From NCBI GenBank assembly GCA_947585615.1, contig CANPXD010000006.1, positions 1-43,748 of the forward strand: a stretch of DNA of 43,748 nt, written 5' to 3'. Position 1 is the first letter of the stretch; every line of letters starts with the position of its first letter. Below are positions 7,862-14,992 of this stretch, in pieces. This DNA is from an uncultured Clostridia bacterium. GTDB lineage: Bacteria > Bacillota > Clostridia > Oscillospirales > Acutalibacteraceae. The translations under genes and the position numbers were made by a program. The notes beneath the pieces were generated by a model that saw nothing but the letters and a program-made list of their open reading frames with translations, was not told the origin of the DNA and did not search any database.

Positions 7862-8601
7862 GCAACAGCGACAATGATTTAAAATTATATATTGAGGAAA
7901 AACTGAAAATCAATTTTAACAAAACAATAACAGTAAAAGAAACCGACAAAAGCAAAATATATGTTTTTGAGCATAAGGAAACCGGTAAAAAAATTATAGA
8001 GCGCGTTTCTTCAAACAGAAACGATTGTGTTTTCAAAACATTAATGGATGTTGAAAACGATAATCTTGTTAATGTTTTGGAAGTATGCAATGATGAAAAC
8101 AGCTTGATTATTCTTGAAGACTATGTTGAGGGTACAAATCTTTTTGACTTACTGCAAAAAGGTAACTTAAACAGAAATACAGCGTTAAAATATACATTAG
8201 ATATATGCAATGCGATTATAGCTCTACACAAGAAAGGTATAGTTCACAGAGATATAAAGCCGGGAAATGTTATTATAACCAAAAACAATACAGCTGTTTT
8301 AATTGATTTTTCCATTGCGAGAAAAATAAGCAGCAATGATGAAAGCGACACTGAAAATTTGGGCACTTTGGGATATGCCGCTCCGGAACAATATGGAATT
8401 ACGCAATCAAATAAAACAACCGATATTTATTCACTCGGGGTATTGCTTAATATAATGCTTACCGGGGAACACCCTGCTGTTGCAATTCCGAAAGGCATAA
8501 TCAGCAGAATCATCGGCAAAGCAACATCTACGCAGATTTCGAAAAGATACCAGTCTGCCGCTCAAATGAAGAAAGACATTCTTTTATTATCTTATTTTTA
8601 A
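7858..8601 (+). CDS. Divergent Hanks-type Ser/Thr protein kinase
   Basis: 247 aa, a single soluble kinase domain without transmembrane or PASTA regions. The C-lobe is well kept: HRDIKPGNV (catalytic loop, H130-R131-D132), GTLGYAAPEQYG (activation/P+1 loop), TDIYSLGVLL (helix F) and KRYQSA (late arginine). Two sites depart from the canon. The metal-binding DFG reads DFS (150-152). The segment that should carry the beta-3 lysine reads KKIIERVS, placing Arg49 where the ATP-anchoring lysine is expected, and no GxGxxG loop is seen. It may be a weak kinase, use an altered nucleotide mode, or be a pseudokinase. It starts at ATG 7858 overlapping the HTH gene stop, and is followed by a strong terminator. 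Confidence 0.88.
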   Translation: MSNSDNDLKLYIEEKLKINFNKTITVKETDKSKIYVFEHKETGKKIIERVSSNRNDCVFKTLMDVENDNLVNVLEVCNDENSLIILEDYVEGTNLFDLLQKGNLNRNTALKYTLDICNAIIALHKKGIVHRDIKPGNVIITKNNTAVLIDFSIARKISSNDESDTENLGTLGYAAPEQYGITQSNKTTDIYSLGVLLNIMLTGEHPAVAIPKGIISRIIGKATSTQISKRYQSAAQMKKDILLLSYF

Positions 8602-8641
8602 CTTTGCGGAAAATACATTTTACAATACATCAAAAAAAAGC

Positions 8642-8671
8642 TGCCAATTGATTATGACTAATCAATTGGCA
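8642..8671. terminator. Strong hairpin terminator, usable in both directions
   Basis: A perfect 13-bp stem (8642-8654 with 8659-8671) closes on a 4-nt loop. On the plus strand it is followed by ACTCTTATTGTTTT, ending the kinase operon 40 nt after the stop. On the minus strand it is followed by GCTTTTTTTT, an even better U-tract. That means a minus-strand transcript also ends here. Confidence 0.85.
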
Positions 8672-8994
8672 AACTCTTATTGTTTTGCGCTTTTAAAATT
8701 ATCATACCTCCTCAGAATAAATTTTGTGTGGAAAATGCGTATCGCCATAAGATATAAACACAGGCTTTGAGAAATGGATGAGAATTCTGTTTTCTTGCGA
8801 TAATTGCTGTACATAGGTACTGCTTTATCGCGAAAAACAGAAAACGCCAAAATTATTGTTGGCTCGATGCCGGCAATAATTTTATATAGCGCTGAATATA
8901 GAAACGATATTAGATTTTCAAACACCACTATAATCATAAGTTATTCCTAAATTTTTTGGCGTGGTTATCGCCATTTATCAAAGTCTGAAACACC
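8672..8994. other. Unassigned DNA between the kinase operon terminator and truncated spoVAD
   Basis: This 323-bp stretch holds no gene I can support. A minus-strand open frame (8677-8937, 86 codons) has no ribosome binding site and an odd composition. At 8698-8710 (minus) there is a GGAGGT immediately before an ATG that opens only 15 codons, ending inside the terminator. A minus-strand terminator at its end, and its position exactly where the missing third of spoVAD should be, suggest inserted or decayed sequence. Confidence 0.5.
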
Positions 8995-9633
8995 TTATGG
9001 TCTAATTATAGCAATAGCCGGTGCCATGGCGGCACCCATATTATTTGCATCGGTGATACCAAGGTCGCAAATTGTGCCGATCGACACTGCCTTTATTTTA
9101 ATACCGTCTCCCTGAGATTGAATAACTGCTGATCCTGCTCCCGTTACGGTCCATTGCGCGCTCGGCGGTCTTTGTCCGCCGTATTCAAGCGGGAAACGGA
9201 ATTGCCGCTCAGACGAACAGAAATGGCTTGAAGTACCTGCCACAACGCAATCTGCTCCACCATCGACCAGCATCGCACCTACACTCAGAGATAAAGCCAT
9301 CGTTGAACACGCACCGTAAAGTCCTATTGACGGTATTTCCAAATCCTTGATAGCAAACGCGCTGCCCATACACTGGTCGAGCAAATCTCCGCTCAGAATA
9401 AAGTTTACATCCGCGGGACTTATCTGCGCGTTGGTCATTGCGCGAATTATTGCATCGTGAAGCATTGCGGATTCCGCAAGTTCATAAGACTGTTGCCCCA
9501 TTGTTGTATCTTCAAAAATTGCGTCGAAATCCTCAGCAAGTGGTCCTTCTCCCTCTTTTTTGCCGCAAACTCCGGCCGATCCTGTAATAACAGGCGGATT
9601 ATCAAAAAAAATTGTTCTGCCGTTTATGTTCAT
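8995..9633 (-). pseudogene. spoVAD: Stage V sporulation protein AD, truncated at the C-terminus
   Basis: SpoVAD is a thiolase-fold protein of the SpoVA channel that loads dipicolinic acid into the forespore. The start is placed at ATG 9633, since AGGTG lies 7 nt upstream and the family opening GRTIFFDNPPVITGSAGVCG begins there. Residues 1-206 match the family closely (KEGEGPLAEDFD, the thiolase-like GACSTMALSLS, SSERQFRFPLEYGGQRPP, TDANNMGAAMAPA). The frame then stops six residues later with IAIIRP. Full-length proteins have about 335-340 residues, so the last third is missing (212 aa here). No continuation of the family is visible in any frame downstream. There is no spoVAC upstream and no spoVAE downstream. 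It is a pseudogene or the result of an insertion or rearrangement. Confidence 0.85.
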
Positions 9634-9693
9634 ATAATAACACCTCGCAATTATTGTTGCCATCGTTTTGATGATTATTATTTATTTGACTGC

Positions 9694-9722
9694 TTGACAG
9701 AACTATTTTAATTCTGTATTAT
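9694..9722 (+). promoter_or_regulatory. Near-consensus sigma-A promoter
   Basis: TTGACA (9694-9699), a 17-nt spacer and TATTAT (9717-9722) predict a start near 9729. This is the best-matching promoter in the window. It drives the structured leader or small RNA at 9729-9916, not an obvious long gene. Confidence 0.75.
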
Positions 9723-9758
9723 AAAAATTGTAAGGATAAAAAATCAAAGGAAGTGATT

Positions 9759-9854
9759 TTGCCGATATATAAATTAAATTTATATATTCGGAAAGAGCGA
9801 AAAATCAGCTTAACAGCCAATAAAGACTGCTTGCGGTCTTTGTTCGCCGTTTAA
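9759..9854 (+). CDS. Possible 31-residue small protein or leader peptide
   Basis: TTG at 9759 opens MPIYKLNLYIRKERKISL... for 31 codons to TAA at 9852. AAGGAAGTGA (9747-9756), one base off a perfect anti-SD match, sits just upstream. The product is basic and has no recognised family. Its ribosome binding site falls in the loop of a local hairpin, and translation would melt the AT-rich hairpin beginning just after the start codon. It could be a real small protein or a leader peptide whose translation decides termination at 9883-9914. The non-ATG start keeps confidence low. Confidence 0.35.
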   Translation: MPIYKLNLYIRKERKISLTANKDCLRSLFAV

Positions 9855-9882
9855 AGATTTTTCACTCTGCCTTTAAAAAACT

Positions 9883-9914
9883 AATGCCGCAGAGTAATCT
9901 GCGGTATTTTTTAT
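9883..9914 (+). terminator. Rho-independent terminator before the amidohydrolase gene
   Basis: AATGCCGCAG pairs with CTGCGGTATT around a 6-nt loop, followed by a T-run. It lies only 25 nt before the GTG of the next gene, so it either ends the small RNA or works as an attenuator. Confidence 0.8.
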
Positions 9915-9939
9915 CCTGAAGATTTATTAAGGAGAGAAA

Positions 9940-10701
9940 GTGTTTATGTATATTATAGACGCCCACATTCATTTACCGTCAAAAACGAAATCCTTTACAG
10001 TAAAAAAGATAATACTGCTGAATGAGTTAAAAAGGAACGGAGTAAAAAAGGGAATTGTTATTTCGGATTCGGAAGAAAAAAGCAATATCGGCACGGCATC
10101 TGACTGCGCGGAGCTGTTTAAAAGGAACGACAACATTTATGTAATTTCCGGAATAAGTCCTTTAAACCCTTATGAAAATCAGCTTGCTCTGACAAAAAAA
10201 TATTTTAAAAATCGTAAAATCATCGGTATAAAGCTATATACGGGACACGAAAAGTATTATCTGACAGACCCGCGCCTGAATCAAATTTTTAAATTGGCAA
10301 AGGCTTACGATGTGCCTGTGCTTTTCCACTCAGGATGGGACAACGCTCAATACAGCAGCGCGCGAATAATAAAATCAGCGGCGGAAAAACATTCCGATAT
10401 AAAATTTGTATGCTGTCATTGCTGTTATCCGAGATTGCCGGAATGCTTTTCGGAATTAAATAAATATGGAAACGTATATTTCGACATATCCTCTGTCTTT
10501 GATGATTTATCAAAAAGCAAGGAAATAACACCGATACTTGAAAAAGCAATACACCGTATGCCCGACAGATTTATTTTCGGCTCAGACTATGCCTGTTGCA
10601 GCCAAAAACAACATATAGAACTTGCTATGCGGCTCAGAATAAACAACAGCGAAAGAGAAAAGCTGTTCCGTAAAAATGCGGAACAGCTATATAAAATCTG
10701 A
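9940..10701 (+). CDS. Amidohydrolase-2 family metal-dependent hydrolase/decarboxylase
   Basis: 253 aa TIM-barrel enzyme. Metal-binding signatures are in order: DAHIHLP near the N-terminus (HxH), an internal lysine region GIKLYTGHE, FHSGW (about residue 130), VCCHCC (about 164) and the late FGSDYACCSQ aspartate. This fits the amidohydrolase_2 group (uracil/ACMS-type decarboxylases and related hydrolases), but the substrate is not predictable. The start is GTG 9940, five bases after GGAG; ATG 9946 is possible but 11 bases away. It lies directly downstream of the structured leader and may be controlled by it. It converges on the acyltransferase gene with a one-base gap, and its last codons contain that gene's terminator. 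Confidence 0.8.
   Translation: MFMYIIDAHIHLPSKTKSFTVKKIILLNELKRNGVKKGIVISDSEEKSNIGTASDCAELFKRNDNIYVISGISPLNPYENQLALTKKYFKNRKIIGIKLYTGHEKYYLTDPRLNQIFKLAKAYDVPVLFHSGWDNAQYSSARIIKSAAEKHSDIKFVCCHCCYPRLPECFSELNKYGNVYFDISSVFDDLSKSKEITPILEKAIHRMPDRFIFGSDYACCSQKQHIELAMRLRINNSEREKLFRKNAEQLYKI
10661..10688 (-). terminator. Terminator for the minus-strand acyltransferase operon, inside the convergent gene
   Basis: AGCTGTTCCG (10661-10670) pairs perfectly with CGGAACAGCT (10679-10688). On the minus strand the hairpin is followed by TTTTCTCTTTC. It therefore fits as the terminator of the gat operon and acyltransferase while lying within the last codons of the amidohydrolase gene. Confidence 0.65.
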
Positions 10702-10702
10702 T

Positions 10703-11737
10703 TTATATCTTTATTAATTCTTTTATTAGCGGTATTTTTTCCAAAACACAGGAGATAAAGCAGCACACAACAAAAACCGATATACTGACAAAAAGTATGA
10801 AAACAGCGGGAAAAGTTTTGCCTGTAAAAATATACGTAAAGAAAATCTGCAGGATGCTGAGATGCAATAAGTAAACGCACAAAACTTTTGAGCCGAAGAA
10901 ATGAATGATATGCTTAATTTTGTCGCTTCTGATCCATTCGCATAATTGGCAGAGTCTGAAAATTCCCACTGTAAGCAGAAGCGCGCCGATTGTAGGAAAA
11001 TAGCCATTAACGGTATCCTGAAGTTCCTGTGAATAATTCGCGCAGATTATTCCGTCAAACGTCAGAATAACCAAACCAGAAGCGGCAGTAAACAGAGGCA
11101 GTGCAACGTACTTCAAAACTTTTTTGGGGGAATGAATATCAATTTGGTTCACATCGCTTTTAAAAAGATACCCTCCCAGAAAGAAATACAGTATTGAATA
11201 CATTGTTTTTGCGCCGGTTTTCAACGGAAGTGACGCCAAAGATATTTCATAGCTTAAAATATGAATGCTGAATTCGCTTCCTGCATAAGCAAAAACGGTC
11301 ATTCCCAGATTATATAGAAACGGAAAAACAAACACTGCTGTCATCAGTATCGTGCTAAGCGCTTTGTTTCTGTATATCTTCTTGAATATGGGATACAAAA
11401 GATAAAGAACTATCAGCGTTTTAAAAAACCAAGCGGGAAAATCAACAACGCTCCATACAAAAAGAAGCAATGCGATTTTTGCGGCTTTATAGTATATTTT
11501 TTCGATTGAATAGTCTTTATTAAGCACCAACGCGCCGTTTACCATAAAAAACAGCGGCACACAGGCGGCAGATATATTCGTAAACACTCTGTCAAACGTG
11601 ATTACATACTGACCGTTTATGAATGAGCCTAAATCGGTTGAGCGGAAATGATAGAAAACAACCATTATCGCCGCAATTATTTTTATAAAATCAAGATAAA
11701 CATATCTGCTGCCGTTATTTTTTGTGATACTTTTCAT
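10703..11737 (-). CDS. Membrane acyltransferase (acyltransferase family 3)
   Basis: 344 aa integral membrane protein with about nine or ten hydrophobic segments. The N-terminal YLDFIKIIAAIMVVFYHFRS is the hallmark first helix of the acyltransferase-3 (OafA/NodX/WecH) family, with the conserved histidine in FYHF. Family members O-acetylate or acylate sugars of cell-surface glycans; the acceptor is unknown. It begins 10 nt after the gatB stop, with AGGATAG as ribosome binding site, so it is likely read through from aspS-gatCAB. There is no functional link to tRNA amidation. Confidence 0.82.
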   Translation of the reverse strand: MKSITKNNGSRYVYLDFIKIIAAIMVVFYHFRSTDLGSFINGQYVITFDRVFTNISAACVPLFFMVNGALVLNKDYSIEKIYYKAAKIALLLFVWSVVDFPAWFFKTLIVLYLLYPIFKKIYRNKALSTILMTAVFVFPFLYNLGMTVFAYAGSEFSIHILSYEISLASLPLKTGAKTMYSILYFFLGGYLFKSDVNQIDIHSPKKVLKYVALPLFTAASGLVILTFDGIICANYSQELQDTVNGYFPTIGALLLTVGIFRLCQLCEWIRSDKIKHIIHFFGSKVLCVYLLHLSILQIFFTYIFTGKTFPAVFILFVSISVFVVCCFISCVLEKIPLIKELIKI

Positions 11738-11747
11738 AAAATATCGT

Positions 11748-13181
11748 CTATCCTAAAATTTCTTTTAATATTCGTGTAACCTCCGATGCAGGAGCTTTTC
11801 CTTTCAGTGCACGCATTGACTGACCTATAAGGAATTTAAACGAAGCTTCCTTGCCGCCTTTATATTCATCAACAGCCTTTTGATTGCCCGCAAGGACTTC
11901 TTCTATAACAGATTTTATAGCCCCTATATCGGATACCATCTCCATATTGTTTTCCTTCACGTATTCTTCAGGAATAACATCATCTTCAAAAACTGCCTTG
12001 AATACTTTTTTTGCCGAATCGCGGCTGATTTTGTTTCCGTTGAGGAGGTTTATAATTTCGCCGAGAGAATCCGCGCGGAACGACATATTTTCGGGAAGCG
12101 TCTGGCTGTCGTTAAGCATTTTCATAAGCTCTCCCATAATCCAGTTTGCACTGTCCTTGGGACTGTTTGTAATTTCGACAGTTCGCTCAAACAGCTTTAC
12201 ATATGCGACCGATGAGCATATCATAGACGTATCGTATTCCGAAAGCCCGAACTGCGACATATAGCGTTTCTTTTTGGCTTCAGGAAGCTCCGGCAGCGAC
12301 TTCCTGACAGATTCGACATATTCATCGGAAAGCTGAACAGGCGGCAAGTCGGGATCGGGAAAATATTTATAATCCTGAGCGTCCTCTTTGCTTCTCATCG
12401 CATAGGATGTTCCCTTTGAATCGTCCCAGCGCCGCGTCTCCTGCACAACTTTTTCACCGCTTTCGATAAGTTCCGTCTGCCGCTGTGACTCACTTACAAT
12501 CGCATTATGGATTGCCCTGAAGGAATTGATATTTTTCATTTCCGTTCTTGTGCCGAACTCAGCGGAACCCTTTTCCATAACCGAAACATTTACATCGGCA
12601 CGAAGAGAACCCTCCTGCATTTTGCAGTCGGAAACGCCGCAGAACTGAAGAATTGCGCGCAGCTTTTCAACATATTCAACTGCCTCGTCTGCAGAAGCAA
12701 TATCAGGCTCTGAAACTATTTCAAGAAGCGGAACGCCGCAGCGATTGTAGTTTACAAGCGTGCAGTCCGACCATTCATCGTGAATGAGTTTACCTGCGTC
12801 TTCTTCCATATGAATTTCGTGAATTCTTACCTTTTTTTTGCCGCCGTTGATACTGTCGTTGATTTCTATATAGCCGTTTCGGCAAATCGGAAGATAAAGC
12901 TGGCTTATCTGATAAGCCTTGGGCAAATCGGGATAAAAGTAATTTTTTCTGTCAAATTTATTATACATCGTTATCTCACAATTTGTGGCAATACCTGTTT
13001 TCACCGCAAATTCGAGTACCTTTTCATTCAAAACGGGAAGCGTACCGGGCATACCCGAACAGATTTCACAGACGTGAGTGTTTGGCTCTCCTCCGAATTC
13101 AGTTGAACAGGAGCAGAAAATTTTCGTCTTTGTTGCAAGCTCCGTATGCACCTCAAGGCCGCACACTGTTGAATACTCCAT
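11748..13181 (-). CDS. gatB: Aspartyl/glutamyl-tRNA amidotransferase subunit B
   Basis: 477 aa, normal length. GatB phosphorylates the mischarged Asp or Glu on tRNA and receives ammonia from GatA. The family opening YSTVCGLEVHTEL is present, with four zinc-site cysteines in FCSCSTEF and HVCEICSGMPG. Further signatures are RKNYFYPDLPKAYQISQ, EMKNINSFRAI and the C-terminal YqeY-like helical tail (QKAVDEYKGGKEASFKFLIGQ, split here by family boundary). An AGGAGG lies 9 nt upstream. It is third in the order gatC-gatA-gatB behind aspS. Confidence 0.97.
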   Translation of the reverse strand: MEYSTVCGLEVHTELATKTKIFCSCSTEFGGEPNTHVCEICSGMPGTLPVLNEKVLEFAVKTGIATNCEITMYNKFDRKNYFYPDLPKAYQISQLYLPICRNGYIEINDSINGGKKKVRIHEIHMEEDAGKLIHDEWSDCTLVNYNRCGVPLLEIVSEPDIASADEAVEYVEKLRAILQFCGVSDCKMQEGSLRADVNVSVMEKGSAEFGTRTEMKNINSFRAIHNAIVSESQRQTELIESGEKVVQETRRWDDSKGTSYAMRSKEDAQDYKYFPDPDLPPVQLSDEYVESVRKSLPELPEAKKKRYMSQFGLSEYDTSMICSSVAYVKLFERTVEITNSPKDSANWIMGELMKMLNDSQTLPENMSFRADSLGEIINLLNGNKISRDSAKKVFKAVFEDDVIPEEYVKENNMEMVSDIGAIKSVIEEVLAGNQKAVDEYKGGKEASFKFLIGQSMRALKGKAPASEVTRILKEILG

Positions 13182-13194
13182 ATTTTCCGCCTCC

Positions 13195-14661
13195 TTAAAT
13201 CATACTCGGCTTACGCTTATGCCAATCGGTTACAGACTGGTAAGCGTTACCGGCAGAAAGTATCGTTTTTTCGTCAAACGGTCTTCCGATGAGCTGCATT
13301 CCGACCGGCATATTTCCACTGTCGAAGCCACATGGCAGGGCAAGTGACGGCAGACCTGCAATGTTAATCATAACTGTATATATATCGCCGAGATACATAG
13401 CAAGCGGATCGCTGAGACCCTCGCCGATTTTAAGAGCCGTTTCGGGAGCAACAGGACCGAGAAGAAAATCATATTTTTCAAAAGCCTCGTTGAATGCTTT
13501 AACGATAAGACCTTTTGCCTGAAGTGCTTTTTTATAGTAAGCGTCAAAATAGCCGCTTGAAAGCACGAAATTTCCAAGCATTATCCGCTTCTTTACCTCC
13601 ATTCCGAAGCCCTCGGAACGTGATTTGAAATAAACGTCTCTGAGATTTTCAGCGTCGGGAGATTTATAGCCGTACTTAATACCGTCAAACCTTGAAAGAT
13701 TTGAACAAGCCTCCGCGCAGGCGATAATATAATACGTGGGGATTGCATATTTAACGATCGGCATTGAAAATTCCTCGACTTCGGCGCCCAGCTCACCGAG
13801 AGTTTTTGCAGCCTTAAGAACACTTCCTGCAACTTCTTCATTTATTCCTTCACCAAAATAATCGGAAGGAATCCCTATCTTTTTGCCCTTTAAATCCTTT
13901 GCATTTTCAATATCATTAAGCGCAAAAGGAGCGCCTGTCATTGAAGTAGCGTCTTTTTCGTCCTTTCCGCATATTGCACTGAACATTGCGGCGACATCAA
14001 GAGCGTTTTTGCCTATAGGACCGATTTGGTCAAGAGATGAAGCATAGGCAATAAGTCCGTAACGCGATACCGCTCCGTAGGTCGGCTTGAGACCCGTTAC
14101 ACCACAGAAAGAACATGGCTGACGAATAGAGCCGCCCGTATCCGAGCCGAGAGCAATTATGGCTTCATCCGCGGCGATAGCGGCAGCCGCTCCGCCCGAA
14201 GAACCGCCCGGTACTTTTTCCGTATTCCACGGATTCTTTGTTGCTCCGTAGTACGAAGTTTCCGTTGTTGAGCCCATAGCGAACTCATCCATATTTACTT
14301 TGCCGCAGGGAATAATTCCGGCAGCTTCCATTTTATTGATAACGGTCGCATTATACGGAGGCTTGAAATTATAAAGTATTTTAGAGGCGCAGGAGGTTGT
14401 TTCACCCTTTGTGCAGATGTTGTCCTTTATTGCCGCAGGCACGCCTGCAAGCGGGGAAATCGCCTCGCCGCAGTCAATCATTTTCTGCACCTTTTCCGCG
14501 CTTTCAAGAGTGCTTTCTCTGTCAAAATGAACATAGCAGTTCAATACGCTGTCCTTTTCTTCTATTGCGTCCGAAACAGCCTCAACCGCTTCTTTGCAGG
14601 AAATTTCTCCCGCTTTGATTTTTTTTGCTAGCTCAAGGGCTGTCATTTCATTGATTTTCAT
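13195..14661 (-). CDS. gatA: Aspartyl/glutamyl-tRNA amidotransferase subunit A
   Basis: 488 aa glutaminase subunit of the amidase-signature family, which frees ammonia from glutamine for GatB. The Ser-cisSer-Lys catalytic set can be read: Lys in VPAAIKDNICTKG, and the serines in PGGSSGGAAAAIAA and LGSDTGGSIRQP. ATG 14661 is chosen over GTG 14667 because GGGGG lies 8 nt before the ATG but only 2 nt before the GTG. It sits 13 nt after gatC and 13 nt before gatB. Confidence 0.97.
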   Translation of the reverse strand: MKINEMTALELAKKIKAGEISCKEAVEAVSDAIEEKDSVLNCYVHFDRESTLESAEKVQKMIDCGEAISPLAGVPAAIKDNICTKGETTSCASKILYNFKPPYNATVINKMEAAGIIPCGKVNMDEFAMGSTTETSYYGATKNPWNTEKVPGGSSGGAAAAIAADEAIIALGSDTGGSIRQPCSFCGVTGLKPTYGAVSRYGLIAYASSLDQIGPIGKNALDVAAMFSAICGKDEKDATSMTGAPFALNDIENAKDLKGKKIGIPSDYFGEGINEEVAGSVLKAAKTLGELGAEVEEFSMPIVKYAIPTYYIIACAEACSNLSRFDGIKYGYKSPDAENLRDVYFKSRSEGFGMEVKKRIMLGNFVLSSGYFDAYYKKALQAKGLIVKAFNEAFEKYDFLLGPVAPETALKIGEGLSDPLAMYLGDIYTVMINIAGLPSLALPCGFDSGNMPVGMQLIGRPFDEKTILSAGNAYQSVTDWHKRKPSMI

Positions 14662-14674
14662 TTGCACTGCCCCC

Positions 14675-14962
14675 TTATTCTACCGTTTTCGGAACAACAA
14701 ATGCCCCGTCCTGACTTTCGGGAGCGTTTGCAACGATTTCGTCGGGAGACATTGACGCTTTTACAGTGTCGCTTCGAAGCACATTCGTAAGCGGAAAACA
14801 GTGGCTCATCGCTTCAACGCCGTCAGTATCCAGTTCGTTAAGCATATCAATATAAGAAAGAATATCCTGCAATTCTCCGCCAACCTTTTTTTCCTCGTCC
14901 TCGGTAAGCGTGATTCTTGCAAGAGATTCAAGATATTTAATTAAATCAGGAGTAATCTGCAT
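14675..14962 (-). CDS. gatC: Aspartyl/glutamyl-tRNA amidotransferase subunit C
   Basis: 95 aa, the usual size. GatC wraps around GatA and holds the A and B subunits together. Family features are LIKYLESLARITLTEDEEKK, the ILSYIDMLNELDTDGVEAM segment and LRSDTVKASMSPDEIVANAP. It follows aspS by 30 nt and leads gatA, consistent with one transcript. Confidence 0.95.
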   Translation of the reverse strand: MQITPDLIKYLESLARITLTEDEEKKVGGELQDILSYIDMLNELDTDGVEAMSHCFPLTNVLRSDTVKASMSPDEIVANAPESQDGAFVVPKTVE

Positions 14963-14992
14963 CTCTTATTCCTCCAATTTAAAATTTAATGA

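Larger units (their letters stand above)
9729..9916 (+). ncRNA. Structured transcript: small RNA or cis leader of the amidohydrolase gene
   Basis: Bounded by a strong promoter (9694-9722) and a terminator (9883-9914), about 188 nt. Several pairings are visible. GGATAAAAAA near the 5' end pairs with TTTTTTATCC at the very 3' end. A local hairpin AAAATCA-AAGGAAG-TGATTTT uses some of the same 5' bases, so the two exclude each other. There is an AT-rich hairpin (CCGATATATAAATT with a matching arm, 9762-9791), a stem GAGCGAAAAATC/GATTTTTCACTC, and an inner AAAGAC/GTCTTT. I do not recognise 6S RNA, T-box (no GGTGGTACCGCG), or the common riboswitch cores. It is either an independent small RNA or an attenuator for the gene at 9940. 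A 31-codon ORF overlaps it. Confidence 0.45.

Noticed and set aside
8677-8937. 86-codon minus-strand gene beside spoVAD
   Set aside because: No ribosome site, no family likeness and hydrophobic/basic mix typical of decayed or non-coding DNA; kept only as unassigned sequence.
9729-9916. T-box or 6S RNA
   Set aside because: No T-box GGTGGTACCGCG or specifier domain; the pairing is multi-branched instead of one long 6S-like hairpin.
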